A DNA stretch of 27,469 nucleotides from a virus. The DNA lies in the IMG/VR virus record IMGVR_UViG_3300009604_000062, positions 1 to 27,469 of that record. One strand, 5' to 3'. Positions 14,674 to 22,064 of this stretch are shown here, one piece after another (positions within the stretch are counted from its first letter, which is position 1; each line of letters begins with the position of its first letter). The translations under genes and the position numbers were made by a program. A model generated the notes under the pieces. The model was not told the DNA's origin. It saw only the letters and a list, made by a program, of their open reading frames with translations, and searched no databases.

Positions 14674-16398
14674 ATGGCAACAATAGGAGAAGGATTAGCA
14701 TCATTTGGTAGGAATTACGCTGCTGGTAAACAAGCACAGGCTAACTTGGCTTTACAGAAGGAGGCACAGAAGCTACAGAAGGATCAACTTCAGCTCAGGC
14801 AGGATATGTTTGATCAGGAGATGCTGCTGCAAACTGCTAAACAAGCAGAAGTTGATAGACTTAAGGGTGCTATACGGGGATCTCAGGAGTTTATAAGGAA
14901 TATGGAGGCTAAGAAATCAGAAGCCGTTCCATTTATACCTGATGAAACAATGGATATTCAGTCAATGAAGATTTCTACCCCTGAAGTTGCTCCATTAAAA
15001 CAAGGCCAAGGGTTAGAGTTTGGTGCTAAAGGTGTATCTAGGGCTGATAGCTTTATATCTGATATGGTTAAGGACTCTGAAGCAACACCAACATTATCTC
15101 TAGGAGATGTGCCAGAGGGAGTTACACAAACATTTGGCACACTGCCAGAGATAGCCAAACCTGAAAGAAAGTCAGCAATAGATTTTGCATTAAACACTGT
15201 TAGAGAATCCAAGAAGAAAGACTTATTGCAACGAGCTAAGTTTCATGGACTTAATTTCTTCCCTACACTATTTGAAGCAGGTGGTATAGTTGTTGATAAA
15301 GTTGAAGGTTTATTAGGTTTATCTGATAGTGAGTTTGTTAAGGCTACTAAAAAGCTTGAGAAGGAGTATAAGGCAGAGAGATTAAAGGAAGAAGGCAATG
15401 GTAAGAAAAAGGAAAAACCTGAACCTACACCAGAACCAATAGATCAAGGGTTGTCACTAGATCAAATGTCTAAAGGTGGATTAGAAGGTGTCCCTGAATT
15501 AAAAGCACAAGAGGATGTGTCATTTGTAACTGAGAGGGGCCAAGATGCTGTAGTTGCTGTATTTAAAACAGATGATGAGATTGCACAAGAGGTTGAGCAA
15601 GGCTTATTAAATATTGATGGATTCCTAGAATTACCACAAGCTACACAGAAGGGTATTAGAGATGCTGCTTTTATGGCTAGAGATGAGCGTAGGGCTAGAG
15701 AGATGCATGAGGCTACTGTAGGCAATACAAAGGCAGATATAGCTACTAAGGAGATGAAGTTAGCGGCTAGTGAAGCTGAGATGAATAGGATGCGCATGAG
15801 AGGTGGAGCACCTGAAGAGGATGCACATAAGTTGCGCTCACAATATCATGGTTTAAATACTATTAGAGATTACAATACTGTTCAGGCTGCATTTGAGAAG
15901 ATTAGGTTCTCAGGCGACCCTAAAAGGACACCAACAGCACAAAGCGATCTATCATTAATCTTTGCATATATGCGTATCTTAGATCCTAATTCCGTTGTTC
16001 GTGAATCAGAGTTTAAGTTAGCTGAAAATGCTCAAGAGTATTTCGGTAAGCTAATTGAGAATGGTGAGCTTACAGATAGAGAAATAGGAATGTTGCCGAT
16101 CATCAAACAACAGCTTGAGCGTGTTCAGACAGGGCGATTATTACTTGATAGCAGTAGGGACAATATGGTCAAGGAGGCTGTCGGTGTATTTAAAGGACAA
16201 GTTACCACAGCAGTAAAGGGTATTAGGCAATACACAGACTTTGAAGATGAGCAAGGCTGGCGTAGTGGTACAGTTGTACCAGTAGAGGATAGGGCTTTAT
16301 TGAAAAGCTTTGATAATGGCACACTATTAGGCAGTATGACAGATGCACCTACAGGTGAAACACAAGTTGGTCGATTCACAGTTAAAGAAATAAAATAA
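14674..16398 (+). CDS. Putative internal virion (ejection) protein 2
   Basis: A 574-residue, mostly helical protein. The N-terminal coiled coil (residues about 15-75) is followed by a low-complexity central region and a helical C-terminal half (SQYHGLNTIRDYNTVQAAFE, DLSLIFAYMRILDPNSVVRE, SEFKLAENA). The segment around LSLIFAYMRILDPNSVVRESE resembles helical bundles I have seen in other phage internal proteins. Neither signal peptide nor membrane segment is present. AGAAAGG lies 8 bases before ATG 14674, one of the few recognisable Shine-Dalgarno sequences in the late module. It probably forms the ejection apparatus together with its neighbours. Confidence 0.6.
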   Translation: MATIGEGLASFGRNYAAGKQAQANLALQKEAQKLQKDQLQLRQDMFDQEMLLQTAKQAEVDRLKGAIRGSQEFIRNMEAKKSEAVPFIPDETMDIQSMKISTPEVAPLKQGQGLEFGAKGVSRADSFISDMVKDSEATPTLSLGDVPEGVTQTFGTLPEIAKPERKSAIDFALNTVRESKKKDLLQRAKFHGLNFFPTLFEAGGIVVDKVEGLLGLSDSEFVKATKKLEKEYKAERLKEEGNGKKKEKPEPTPEPIDQGLSLDQMSKGGLEGVPELKAQEDVSFVTERGQDAVVAVFKTDDEIAQEVEQGLLNIDGFLELPQATQKGIRDAAFMARDERRAREMHEATVGNTKADIATKEMKLAASEAEMNRMRMRGGAPEEDAHKLRSQYHGLNTIRDYNTVQAAFEKIRFSGDPKRTPTAQSDLSLIFAYMRILDPNSVVRESEFKLAENAQEYFGKLIENGELTDREIGMLPIIKQQLERVQTGRLLLDSSRDNMVKEAVGVFKGQVTTAVKGIRQYTDFEDEQGWRSGTVVPVEDRALLKSFDNGTLLGSMTDAPTGETQVGRFTVKEIK

Positions 16399-16399
16399 T

Positions 16400-19300
16400 A
16401 TGCCACAATATCAATTAACATCACCAGACGGAAGAAGTGTTATAGTTACAGGCGAGAGCGCACCTAGTGAGCAGGAAGCTGAATCTATATTTCAATCAAT
16501 GGGCGTTAGTGATAAGGTCCAACGTCAACCCAAGAAAACTGAAGCATCAGGATATGCTAAACAGACCTTTGAGCAATTCAAGAATCAGGCTAAGATTGAT
16601 TCTGAGAAGTCATTAGGTGAACAGTCATTAGAGTTTGGTGCTGGTGTTGGTAGAGGTATATTGCAGATGGCTCGTATGGGTGCTAATGCTGTAGGTGAAA
16701 CATTTACTGCGGCCCAAGAAGGTGAATGGGGTAAGATTGCTAAAAGCTTACCTGAAGGTGTAGCTAAGGCTGTATTTGACATAGGTGAGATGGGTGAGGC
16801 TATTGGTGGCCGTATAGGTGATCAGTTTGTAGGTGATGAAGAAGCATTGCAGCGACAGTTTGCTAGATTCCAACAAGACCAATTAGATGCCCAAAAGAGG
16901 CAGAGAGGGTTTGTATATACACCAGAAGAGACTCTACATAATTTAACAGAGACAGCAGCGATATTTGGCGACCCTACTAATCTTATAGGTTTAGGTGTAG
17001 CTGGTAAATTAGGTAAGGTATCTAAGTTAGGTGCTGTAGCAGAGAAGACAGGTGCAATCCTTGATGTACCATCTAGAGTTGTAAGGTCTGGCTTAAAGGG
17101 TGGAGTTAAGTTGGGTGCTAAGGGTGCTGAGATAGGCTTTAAAGCGTCTAGGATTCCCCTGAAGATACTTTCGGGTGCTGGTAAGGGCACAGAGTTCATT
17201 GCAGGAATACCAAGGCGTACAGTGGCTGCTGTAATAAGTAAATCATTAGGTGTAGCTGGAGGTTCTAGGTCATTAGGTGGTTTAACTAAATTAGGTGGTA
17301 TTGCTACAGGTCCAACAGGTGCTAGCTTAATAGCGGCTGAGGCATTAGGTGGCGTAGCTGCTAAGTCAAGTAAATTAGGTTTACAAGCTGAAAAGGTATT
17401 GCATATATTAGGTGACCGCAGTAGGCAGGCAAGATTTATAGATGAGGTATTATTGGACCCTACAATATCAAAGTCAGTCAAAAAAGGCGTAAAGCTTGCA
17501 GGACTTGGTGGAGGTAGAGCCTTAGACCTAGCGTTTAATTCTATAGCTAATGGGGTGACTACAGCCACACTACAAGGTATTTTAACTAAGATGGCTACAG
17601 ATGACCCTGGAATGATAGGTGAAGCTGTAGGTGCTGGTGGATTATTTGGTGCTGCTATTCCCGTAGGACCAGTCCAAAGTAGGTTGACTCCAGAGCAATT
17701 AAATGGTGTAGCCCGTAAGCGCATTGAGAATTGGGCTGAGAAGCAACAAGTAGAGAATTTAGGTAACATGTCTGCACAGGATAAGACTATGATTACAGCA
17801 TTAGCATCAGGCGTAAACAATATGGATATACGCTTAATGGATGCAGATAGCTTTAACATGTTCTATGAGTCTGAAAAGGGTGGTGTGAACAAAGATAATA
17901 CTGCTACTATCATTGATGATGATGGCGTAATATGGGTAAACTCAGACCATAAAAACAGTAGTCCTGAGATTATTAAAACAATGACTGACCGTGTTGGTGA
18001 GGATTACCTTGATGCTAACCCTGATGCAATGGATTCAGTGGTTAATTCATTCCTCGATGATGATGGCATAGCTTTAACACATGCTAATGGCGATGAGGTT
18101 AAGGTTGGTGGAGACTTCGGCAGGGAGATAGAGCACTACAACAGCCAGCAGCCTGATGGTGCTCAGATAACAACTACACAGCAAGCGGTGCAGAAATACT
18201 TAGAGATCCAAACCACTTCATTGTTCAATAGAAATAACCCTAAATTCATTAAGACTTTACCTGTTGAAATGCAACAAGTGTTACGTGATGTATCACATTC
18301 AGCACTAGGTAAGATTGGATTAGTTGATTCATCTGGTAATGGGTATGTCGGTAAAGATGTACCTGTTGCACTGAAAGGTATGGCTAAGAATAATGAGATT
18401 AAGCAGGGTATAAAGAATTTAGATAACCTTAATAAATCATTACAAGGCGAGCAGGTATTAACACTTAAACAACAAGCGGCAGAAGCAAATAGAACGCTTA
18501 AGGCTAAGGAGAGGGCTGCTCAACTTAAGCAACGTAAGGCTGAGAAAGACCAACGTGCTAAGGATGATATTAAGCGTAAGGATGATATTGCTAAGGCTAA
18601 TATATCTAGGAAGCAGATGATATTTGATAATGCTGAAAAGATCAGGAATGAGACAGCACAAGGGAAAATTGATAGGCTTGATAAAGTAACTGCTAATAAA
18701 ATAGCTAACAAGTTTAAGATTGAGGAAGATAACCAATCTAGGGCTAATAGAAAGTTTATTGAAGATCAAGAATTGCGCTTAAAGAAGGATAGGATCAAGC
18801 AAGATATAGCTAAGGCTAAAGAGGAGAAGAAAGCTACTAAGAAGCTTGAGAAGGAGTTAGAGCAAGCTGAAGCTGAACAAGCATTCAATGATGAGTTACA
18901 TAGGTTAATAGATGAAGTTAATCAGGATATAGCCATACAAAAGGTTAAGAATGAAGAACTCAGAATCCAAGAGGAGAATAGGGCTAAGGAGAAGGCTAGG
19001 GCTGAAGATGAGGTCCATAGGTTACAAGCTGAAGCTGACTTAGATCAATTACAGGGTGATTTAGAATCTATTAGAAGACGTATCATTGAGGAGCAAAGGA
19101 GTGTCCCTAATAAGGATACTGGACGTAAAGAGAGGGATAAGGTCAGATTTCAGACAGCTGCTAAACAGAACAAAGGAATTAATAAGGCTCGTATTGTTAA
19201 GATGCCTAATGGTAATTGGCAGTCTGTCGATGGAAGGCAACTAGGCAAAGTAGAAGGTGCTGTTATTGATGCACACGCTAATGACCATGCATACAAGCTA

Positions 19301-19774
19301 CAAGAGTCTGTTGATGACCTTACACCTGTCCGTATTGATGCGGTAACTACAGGCGCAGAGAAGGGTGCTGAGATAGCCCCAATCAGTAGCACTTACTATG
19401 TATTTAACTTTAATGTGCCTGCTGGCAAGAACACTAAGACTAGGGTTACAACACACTTAATTGATACTAATGTAATGGCAGCTATGCATGGGGCATCACT
19501 AGCTGATGTAAAGCAAGCTATGATTCAGGTTGATGCATTCTACAAGAAAGGTGGTAATGCAGAATCAATACTTAAGTCAGTGGACTTTGAGAATAATATA
19601 GTAGTTAAGGCTATGAGAGATGATGACTCTTTAAATATTACTAAACCTAGAAAAGAGCTAGGCACAGAAAAGAGCAGAGAGGCAGACATTAGGACTAGAA
19701 GTGGAAGTGAAGTTTTTAAAGCTATCGACTTTCACAATATGGTTAATGTCATACCTCTACCTGATCCTTTTTAA
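16400..19774 (+). CDS. Large internal virion / DNA ejection protein
   Basis: A 1124-residue protein. It starts with YQLTSPDGRSVIVTGESAP, a small N-terminal module frequent in phage internal proteins. Residues about 190-420 are Gly/Ala/Lys-rich with repeated amphipathic, weakly hydrophobic stretches (LGVAGKLGKVSKLGAVAEK; GASLIAAEALGGVAAK), suited to membrane insertion. Residues about 680-910 form a very long charged coiled coil. The C-terminal 200 residues are mixed alpha/beta. No lytic transglycosylase motif is evident. A short stretch near residue 500 (TATIIDDDGVIWVNSDH) recalls the lead-in of phage metallopeptidase domains, but no HExxH follows. It is last in the late operon and convergent with the early module. 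Confidence 0.6.
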   Translation: MPQYQLTSPDGRSVIVTGESAPSEQEAESIFQSMGVSDKVQRQPKKTEASGYAKQTFEQFKNQAKIDSEKSLGEQSLEFGAGVGRGILQMARMGANAVGETFTAAQEGEWGKIAKSLPEGVAKAVFDIGEMGEAIGGRIGDQFVGDEEALQRQFARFQQDQLDAQKRQRGFVYTPEETLHNLTETAAIFGDPTNLIGLGVAGKLGKVSKLGAVAEKTGAILDVPSRVVRSGLKGGVKLGAKGAEIGFKASRIPLKILSGAGKGTEFIAGIPRRTVAAVISKSLGVAGGSRSLGGLTKLGGIATGPTGASLIAAEALGGVAAKSSKLGLQAEKVLHILGDRSRQARFIDEVLLDPTISKSVKKGVKLAGLGGGRALDLAFNSIANGVTTATLQGILTKMATDDPGMIGEAVGAGGLFGAAIPVGPVQSRLTPEQLNGVARKRIENWAEKQQVENLGNMSAQDKTMITALASGVNNMDIRLMDADSFNMFYESEKGGVNKDNTATIIDDDGVIWVNSDHKNSSPEIIKTMTDRVGEDYLDANPDAMDSVVNSFLDDDGIALTHANGDEVKVGGDFGREIEHYNSQQPDGAQITTTQQAVQKYLEIQTTSLFNRNNPKFIKTLPVEMQQVLRDVSHSALGKIGLVDSSGNGYVGKDVPVALKGMAKNNEIKQGIKNLDNLNKSLQGEQVLTLKQQAAEANRTLKAKERAAQLKQRKAEKDQRAKDDIKRKDDIAKANISRKQMIFDNAEKIRNETAQGKIDRLDKVTANKIANKFKIEEDNQSRANRKFIEDQELRLKKDRIKQDIAKAKEEKKATKKLEKELEQAEAEQAFNDELHRLIDEVNQDIAIQKVKNEELRIQEENRAKEKARAEDEVHRLQAEADLDQLQGDLESIRRRIIEEQRSVPNKDTGRKERDKVRFQTAAKQNKGINKARIVKMPNGNWQSVDGRQLGKVEGAVIDAHANDHAYKLQESVDDLTPVRIDAVTTGAEKGAEIAPISSTYYVFNFNVPAGKNTKTRVTTHLIDTNVMAAMHGASLADVKQAMIQVDAFYKKGGNAESILKSVDFENNIVVKAMRDDDSLNITKPRKELGTEKSREADIRTRSGSEVFKAIDFHNMVNVIPLPDPF

Positions 19775-19836
19775 AGTTGAAACACACACTCAGTAAACAG
19801 TGGAACTTCTGTAGCTTCACCATGCTCATCTTTCCA

Positions 19837-20382
19837 TTACTGCTTAATGTGATCCCACCTTTTTCTCCTAACAATTAAGCTTATGTTAGTTCCTGTAGTA
19901 TTATATATCCTGCCAATATCTGCGTAACTATAATCACTAGACTTATGTAGTTTTCTTATGTTTATGACATCATGCCCTTTGAGCTTTGAAGATCCATTTG
20001 TTTCCCCGAAATTTCTAGTCCCATGCTCTATCTGTCTGCCTATATTATCCTTATGAGACTCCCATATTAAATTATCTAAACTATTATTATTAGGGTTTCC
20101 ATCTATATGAGAACCCTCAAATCCTTTTGGGCAAATTCCTTTAAATGCTTCTAATACCGCCCTATGGGTATAGAGCGTCTTACTGACTCCTTGATAAGTC
20201 ATGGTAAACTTAACCCTAAGGGTATGTTTAGTTATGGGTGATTGCCTTATTATTTTTTCTGGCAAGACACGTGGAGTGTTATTTTTTCCATCAACAATCC
20301 GCTTTAGACTCTTTACCCTGCCTAGATTACTTACTTGGTATAAGCCCTCCCAGTCAACCACATTTTTCCATACTTCCTTCAT
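19837..20382 (-). CDS. NUMOD4-HNH homing endonuclease
   Basis: A 181-residue free-standing nuclease. Residues 1-28 (EVWKNVVDWEGLYQVSNLGR) are the NUMOD4 DNA-binding motif. The HNH core is H73-R74-A75 (THRAVLEAF) and SHIDGNPNNNSLDNLIW with H92, D94, N99 and N104. Residues 133-178 (KLKGHDVINIRKLHK, DIGRIYN, NISLIVRRKRW) are a helix-turn-helix NUMOD-type tail. The domain set is complete, so the enzyme looks intact. It lies last in the minus operon next to an RlpA-like gene with a 98-base spacer. Beyond its TAA the same frame stays open for 21 codons with protein-like composition before another stop. Confidence 0.9.
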   Translation of the reverse strand: MKEVWKNVVDWEGLYQVSNLGRVKSLKRIVDGKNNTPRVLPEKIIRQSPITKHTLRVKFTMTYQGVSKTLYTHRAVLEAFKGICPKGFEGSHIDGNPNNNSLDNLIWESHKDNIGRQIEHGTRNFGETNGSSKLKGHDVINIRKLHKSSDYSYADIGRIYNTTGTNISLIVRRKRWDHIKQ

Positions 20383-20480
20383 ATTTAATCTCTCTGTTAA
20401 ATTACTTTCATTAATATTATATGGCAGGCGGTGAAAGTTTCCGCTTTTCAGGAGCTACCCTAGCCACATATAAAGATAAT
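20383..20480 (-). other. 98-base spacer between RlpA-like gene and HNH gene
   Basis: No ORF of note and no convincing hairpin with a U tract. The minus strand carries the A/T-rich context upstream of the HNH start (AGAGAGATTAAATATGAAGG, with AGAGAG as a weak ribosome site). It may be the leader brought in with the homing endonuclease. Confidence 0.4.
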
Positions 20481-20840
20481 CTACATTTCTAGCATGTCAA
20501 CACTTTCTCCGTACTTGTCCTTAAATGCTTGTGTCTGTGAGTCTAAATCAAAGACAACCTCTGCCTGTATCCTACCCACATCTAAGGGTGCTATATGCTC
20601 AAATGCCCTCATTGATAGGTCAAGGTCAGTCTTATGGTCTGATCTGTCCGTATTAACGACAACCACTTCCTCGCCACCCCATCTAACAGTTAGCTCAGTC
20701 CCTAAGGGATAAAGCCACGAAGCGCATGTGAAGGCGTGAGGGTCAAAAGGTTCACCACTAGCTGTCAAGTTTCCTGCGTGATCATCGCCATACCACGTCA
20801 CCTGAGCAAGGACTACTATTACTGCTGTATTAAATGTCAT
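20481..20840 (-). CDS. RlpA-like double-psi beta-barrel protein, candidate peptidoglycan-active lysis enzyme
   Basis: The start is chosen at 20840 (MTFNTAVIVVLAQVTWYGDD), preceded by AAAGGA on the minus strand; the longer frame upstream would run through the neighbouring HNH gene. The 119-residue product has a short hydrophobic N-terminus and then the RlpA-type double-psi barrel: WYGDDHAGNLTASGE, FDPHAFTCAS, PLGTELTV, VVVNTDRSD, DLDLSMRAFEHIAPLDVGRI. RlpA proteins are lytic transglycosylases for denuded glycan. The catalytic Asp equivalent (D33) is present, but the residue eight positions on, His in Pseudomonas RlpA, is Ser41. It is the only recognisable wall-active domain in the window. It lies between two HNH genes and overlaps the stop of the upstream one. 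Confidence 0.75.
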   Translation of the reverse strand: MTFNTAVIVVLAQVTWYGDDHAGNLTASGEPFDPHAFTCASWLYPLGTELTVRWGGEEVVVVNTDRSDHKTDLDLSMRAFEHIAPLDVGRIQAEVVFDLDSQTQAFKDKYGESVDMLEM

Positions 20841-21351
20841 ATTGTTTTTTTCCTTTAGTATTAATTGCAGGTTCCCAACCAAATCTTTTTTCACCCTCTT
20901 TCCTGCACTGTATAGCATCGTTAATATTATCAAATAAACCAAGATGGTAGCTCTTTCTTTTATGCATAATTCTAGCTTGCCATTTATTGCATAAATCATT
21001 CCACACTATACCCCGATGTCCGCTATTATTAGTCTTACATGGACCCGAATTTCTAGCGTTCTCCATATTGCTAAGGAATCTTAAATTTACCCTTCTATTA
21101 TCTAATTTAGCACCATCTTTATGGTCAACACATGTTCCTTTTTTAGCATTCATGATATGCCTATGCATAAATATATTTGAGGTAGATCCATTTTTTTTCT
21201 CCTTTACCGATGCACCACGACAAGCATACCCTGCTCCATTCTGGCGATACCATTTATACTTAGATAACTCCTCAAAGTCATCTGCATCCACAAGTGCTGT
21301 GCCCTTATTATTAGCAAGCTGTATTAATCTATAATTAAAGTCTATTTTCAT
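20830..21351 (-). CDS. HNH endonuclease with AP2-like DNA-binding domain
   Basis: A 173-residue free-standing homing-type nuclease. The N-terminal half has VDADDFEELSKYKWYRQNG, usual in this group. The HNH core is FMHRHIM (His63/65) and CVDHKDGAKLDNRRVNLR with H77, D79, N85 and N89. Residues 110-147 (SGHRGIVWNDLCNKWQARI ... LGLFDNINDA) form an AP2-like three-stranded sheet that binds DNA. It overlaps the RlpA-like start by 11 bases, so translation may be coupled. It shares no obvious sequence with the NUMOD4-HNH gene on the other side of RlpA, so the two are separate acquisitions. Confidence 0.9.
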   Translation of the reverse strand: MKIDFNYRLIQLANNKGTALVDADDFEELSKYKWYRQNGAGYACRGASVKEKKNGSTSNIFMHRHIMNAKKGTCVDHKDGAKLDNRRVNLRFLSNMENARNSGPCKTNNSGHRGIVWNDLCNKWQARIMHKRKSYHLGLFDNINDAIQCRKEGEKRFGWEPAINTKGKKQYDI

Positions 21352-21353
21352 AA

Positions 21354-21662
21354 TTAATATATCATTGTTGCTTGTTCAAAATCTGTGTTAATCAAAGGTC
21401 TTACTTCCTCTGCTAGCTCTTGTCTTGCCTGATGCGCTTTACCACGCAGGAAAGGGTTATGTTCTTGTATCTTACGTCTACAGCGACTCATAGACTCATG
21501 GCTAGGTAATACCTTCTCCTCTTGTAGCTTTGATATAGCCTCATAGGAGTAGCCATTAGTATCATGTGTCATACTGATTACAGCCCTAAATAGAGCGTTA
21601 TCATTGTCCCTTGTGCGTGGGTTATCTTCTAGTGCTTTTATTACTTTATCTTGTGTATTCAT
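21354..21662 (-). CDS. Hypothetical phage protein, helical
   Basis: A 102-residue, mostly helical protein. TRDNDNALFRAVISM near the N-terminus and HESMSRCRRKIQEHNPFLRG in the middle are typical of a small protein family seen in many phages (a D-N/D-D-x-L-x-x-x-V stretch followed by S-x-R-R-x-R-R-K-x-Q). Its function is unknown to me. A helix-turn-helix-like arrangement is possible. It is preceded by the large structured non-coding region 21682-22058. Confidence 0.7.
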   Translation of the reverse strand: MNTQDKVIKALEDNPRTRDNDNALFRAVISMTHDTNGYSYEAISKLQEEKVLPSHESMSRCRRKIQEHNPFLRGKAHQARQELAEEVRPLINTDFEQATMIY

Positions 21663-21681
21663 TTTAGTCTATGTTTAGTTT

Positions 21682-21707
21682 TGATTTGGGTGGAACAACT
21701 GAAGCGA
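21682..21707. repeat. Left arm of 26-bp inverted repeat closing the permuted tRNA element
   Basis: Complementary to 22033-22058 except at 21699 and 21703, both of which form wobble pairs in minus-strand RNA. The arms are about 325 bases apart, and nothing else in the window has an inverted repeat of this length. Confidence 0.85.
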
Positions 21708-21824
21708 CTAGCCAAGGATTGGTTATTAGGAGTTATATTAGTCGTTAATCTGTTGTTCTGCTATTCGGTCATTTGGATGTATTTATATCAATGGTTCTTC
21801 TATTCGGAGTTCCTTTGTTTTTTA

Positions 21825-21915
21825 GTAAGTGCTCTAACCACTGAGCTAATCCCCCATAGAGCCTACTTAAATAAGCTCTAAGGGAGATGAGGGATTTGAA
21901 CCCCCGACCAATTAC
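21825..21915 (-). tRNA. Circularly permuted tRNA (3' half before 5' half), anticodon not readable
   Basis: Minus strand, in order: stem strand GTAAT (21915-21911), variable loop TGGTC, T stem GGGGG with loop TTCAAAT and CCCTC, acceptor 3' strand ATCTCCC (21888-21882). A 26-base linker with hairpin TAGAGC/GCTCTA follows. Then come acceptor 5' strand GGGGGAT (21855-21849), TA, D stem GCTC, loop AGTGGTTA, GAGC, A and CTTAC (21829-21825). The acceptor strands pair 7 of 7, counting one G-U. Tertiary positions U8, A14, G15-C48, G18, G19, U55, C56 and A58 are all present. The anticodon stem CTTAC/GTAAT has one C-U mismatch and neither side offers U33 in the normal register. CCA is not encoded. The halves are certain; maturation to a working tRNA is not. 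Confidence 0.75.
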
Positions 21916-22032
21916 GCTATTATTTACATATCCAAAATGTATGTTGAATTAACTGTCAACGTCAGCTTGCAACGAGAAACCGATTTCTCTACGGTTTAAA
22001 GGTACCGAGCAACCTTGCCCTACACGCACCAC

Positions 22033-22058
22033 TCGCCTCAATTGTTCCACCCAAATCA
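22033..22058. repeat. Right arm of 26-bp inverted repeat closing the permuted tRNA element
   Basis: Pairs with 21682-21707. On the minus strand it forms the 5' end of the element, a few bases after the stop of the DIP1984-like gene and next to a TATGAT that could be a -10 box without a good -35. Confidence 0.8.
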
Positions 22059-22064
22059 TAGTTA

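Larger units (their letters stand above)
21682..22058 (-). ncRNA. Structured RNA carrying a circularly permuted tRNA-like core
   Basis: A 402-base gene-free gap. Read on the minus strand it begins with a 26-base arm that pairs with the last 26 bases, so the whole element is a closed stem. Inside, in order, are hairpins GGGCA/TGCTC, AAACCG/CGGTTT, GTTGA/TCAAC and TACAT/ATGTA, a tRNA 3' half, a linker hairpin, a tRNA 5' half and a second single-stranded or long-range-paired region. The two imperfect positions of the outer stem (21699/22041 and 21703/22037) are G-U pairs only in minus-strand RNA and A-C mismatches in plus-strand RNA, which supports transcription with the early genes. Stop-rich in all frames. 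No known RNA family was recognised; a group I intron core and a tmRNA tag were sought and not found. Confidence 0.7.

Noticed and set aside
16822-17859. 345-codon antisense ORF
   Set aside because: Opposite strand of the Gly/Ala-rich part of the ejection protein; a Pro/Ala/Leu/Ser-rich product typical of a shadow frame, with no ribosome site.
20841-20999. Longer N-terminus of the RlpA-like protein
   Set aside because: The extension overlaps the HNH-AP2 gene in another frame and has no ribosome site; the start at 20840 has AAAGGA upstream and leads straight into the barrel.
21682-22058. Group I intron split around the tRNA (permuted intron-exon)
   Set aside because: CGACTA and TAGTCG resemble a P7 pairing, but both lie on the same flank, the stretch before TAGTC lacks the expected A-rich J8/7, no P/Q elements are seen and no guide sequence pairs with the 5' half end CTTACT. 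Kept only as a hypothesis in findings.
21682-22058. Permuted two-piece tmRNA
   Set aside because: The architecture is similar, but the 5' half has a true tRNA D arm instead of the tmRNA GGxTTCGAC segment, and no frame has a tag ending in Ala-Ala or a similar degron. TAGTC followed by GCT at 21709 onward leads to a frame ending NID, not tag-like.
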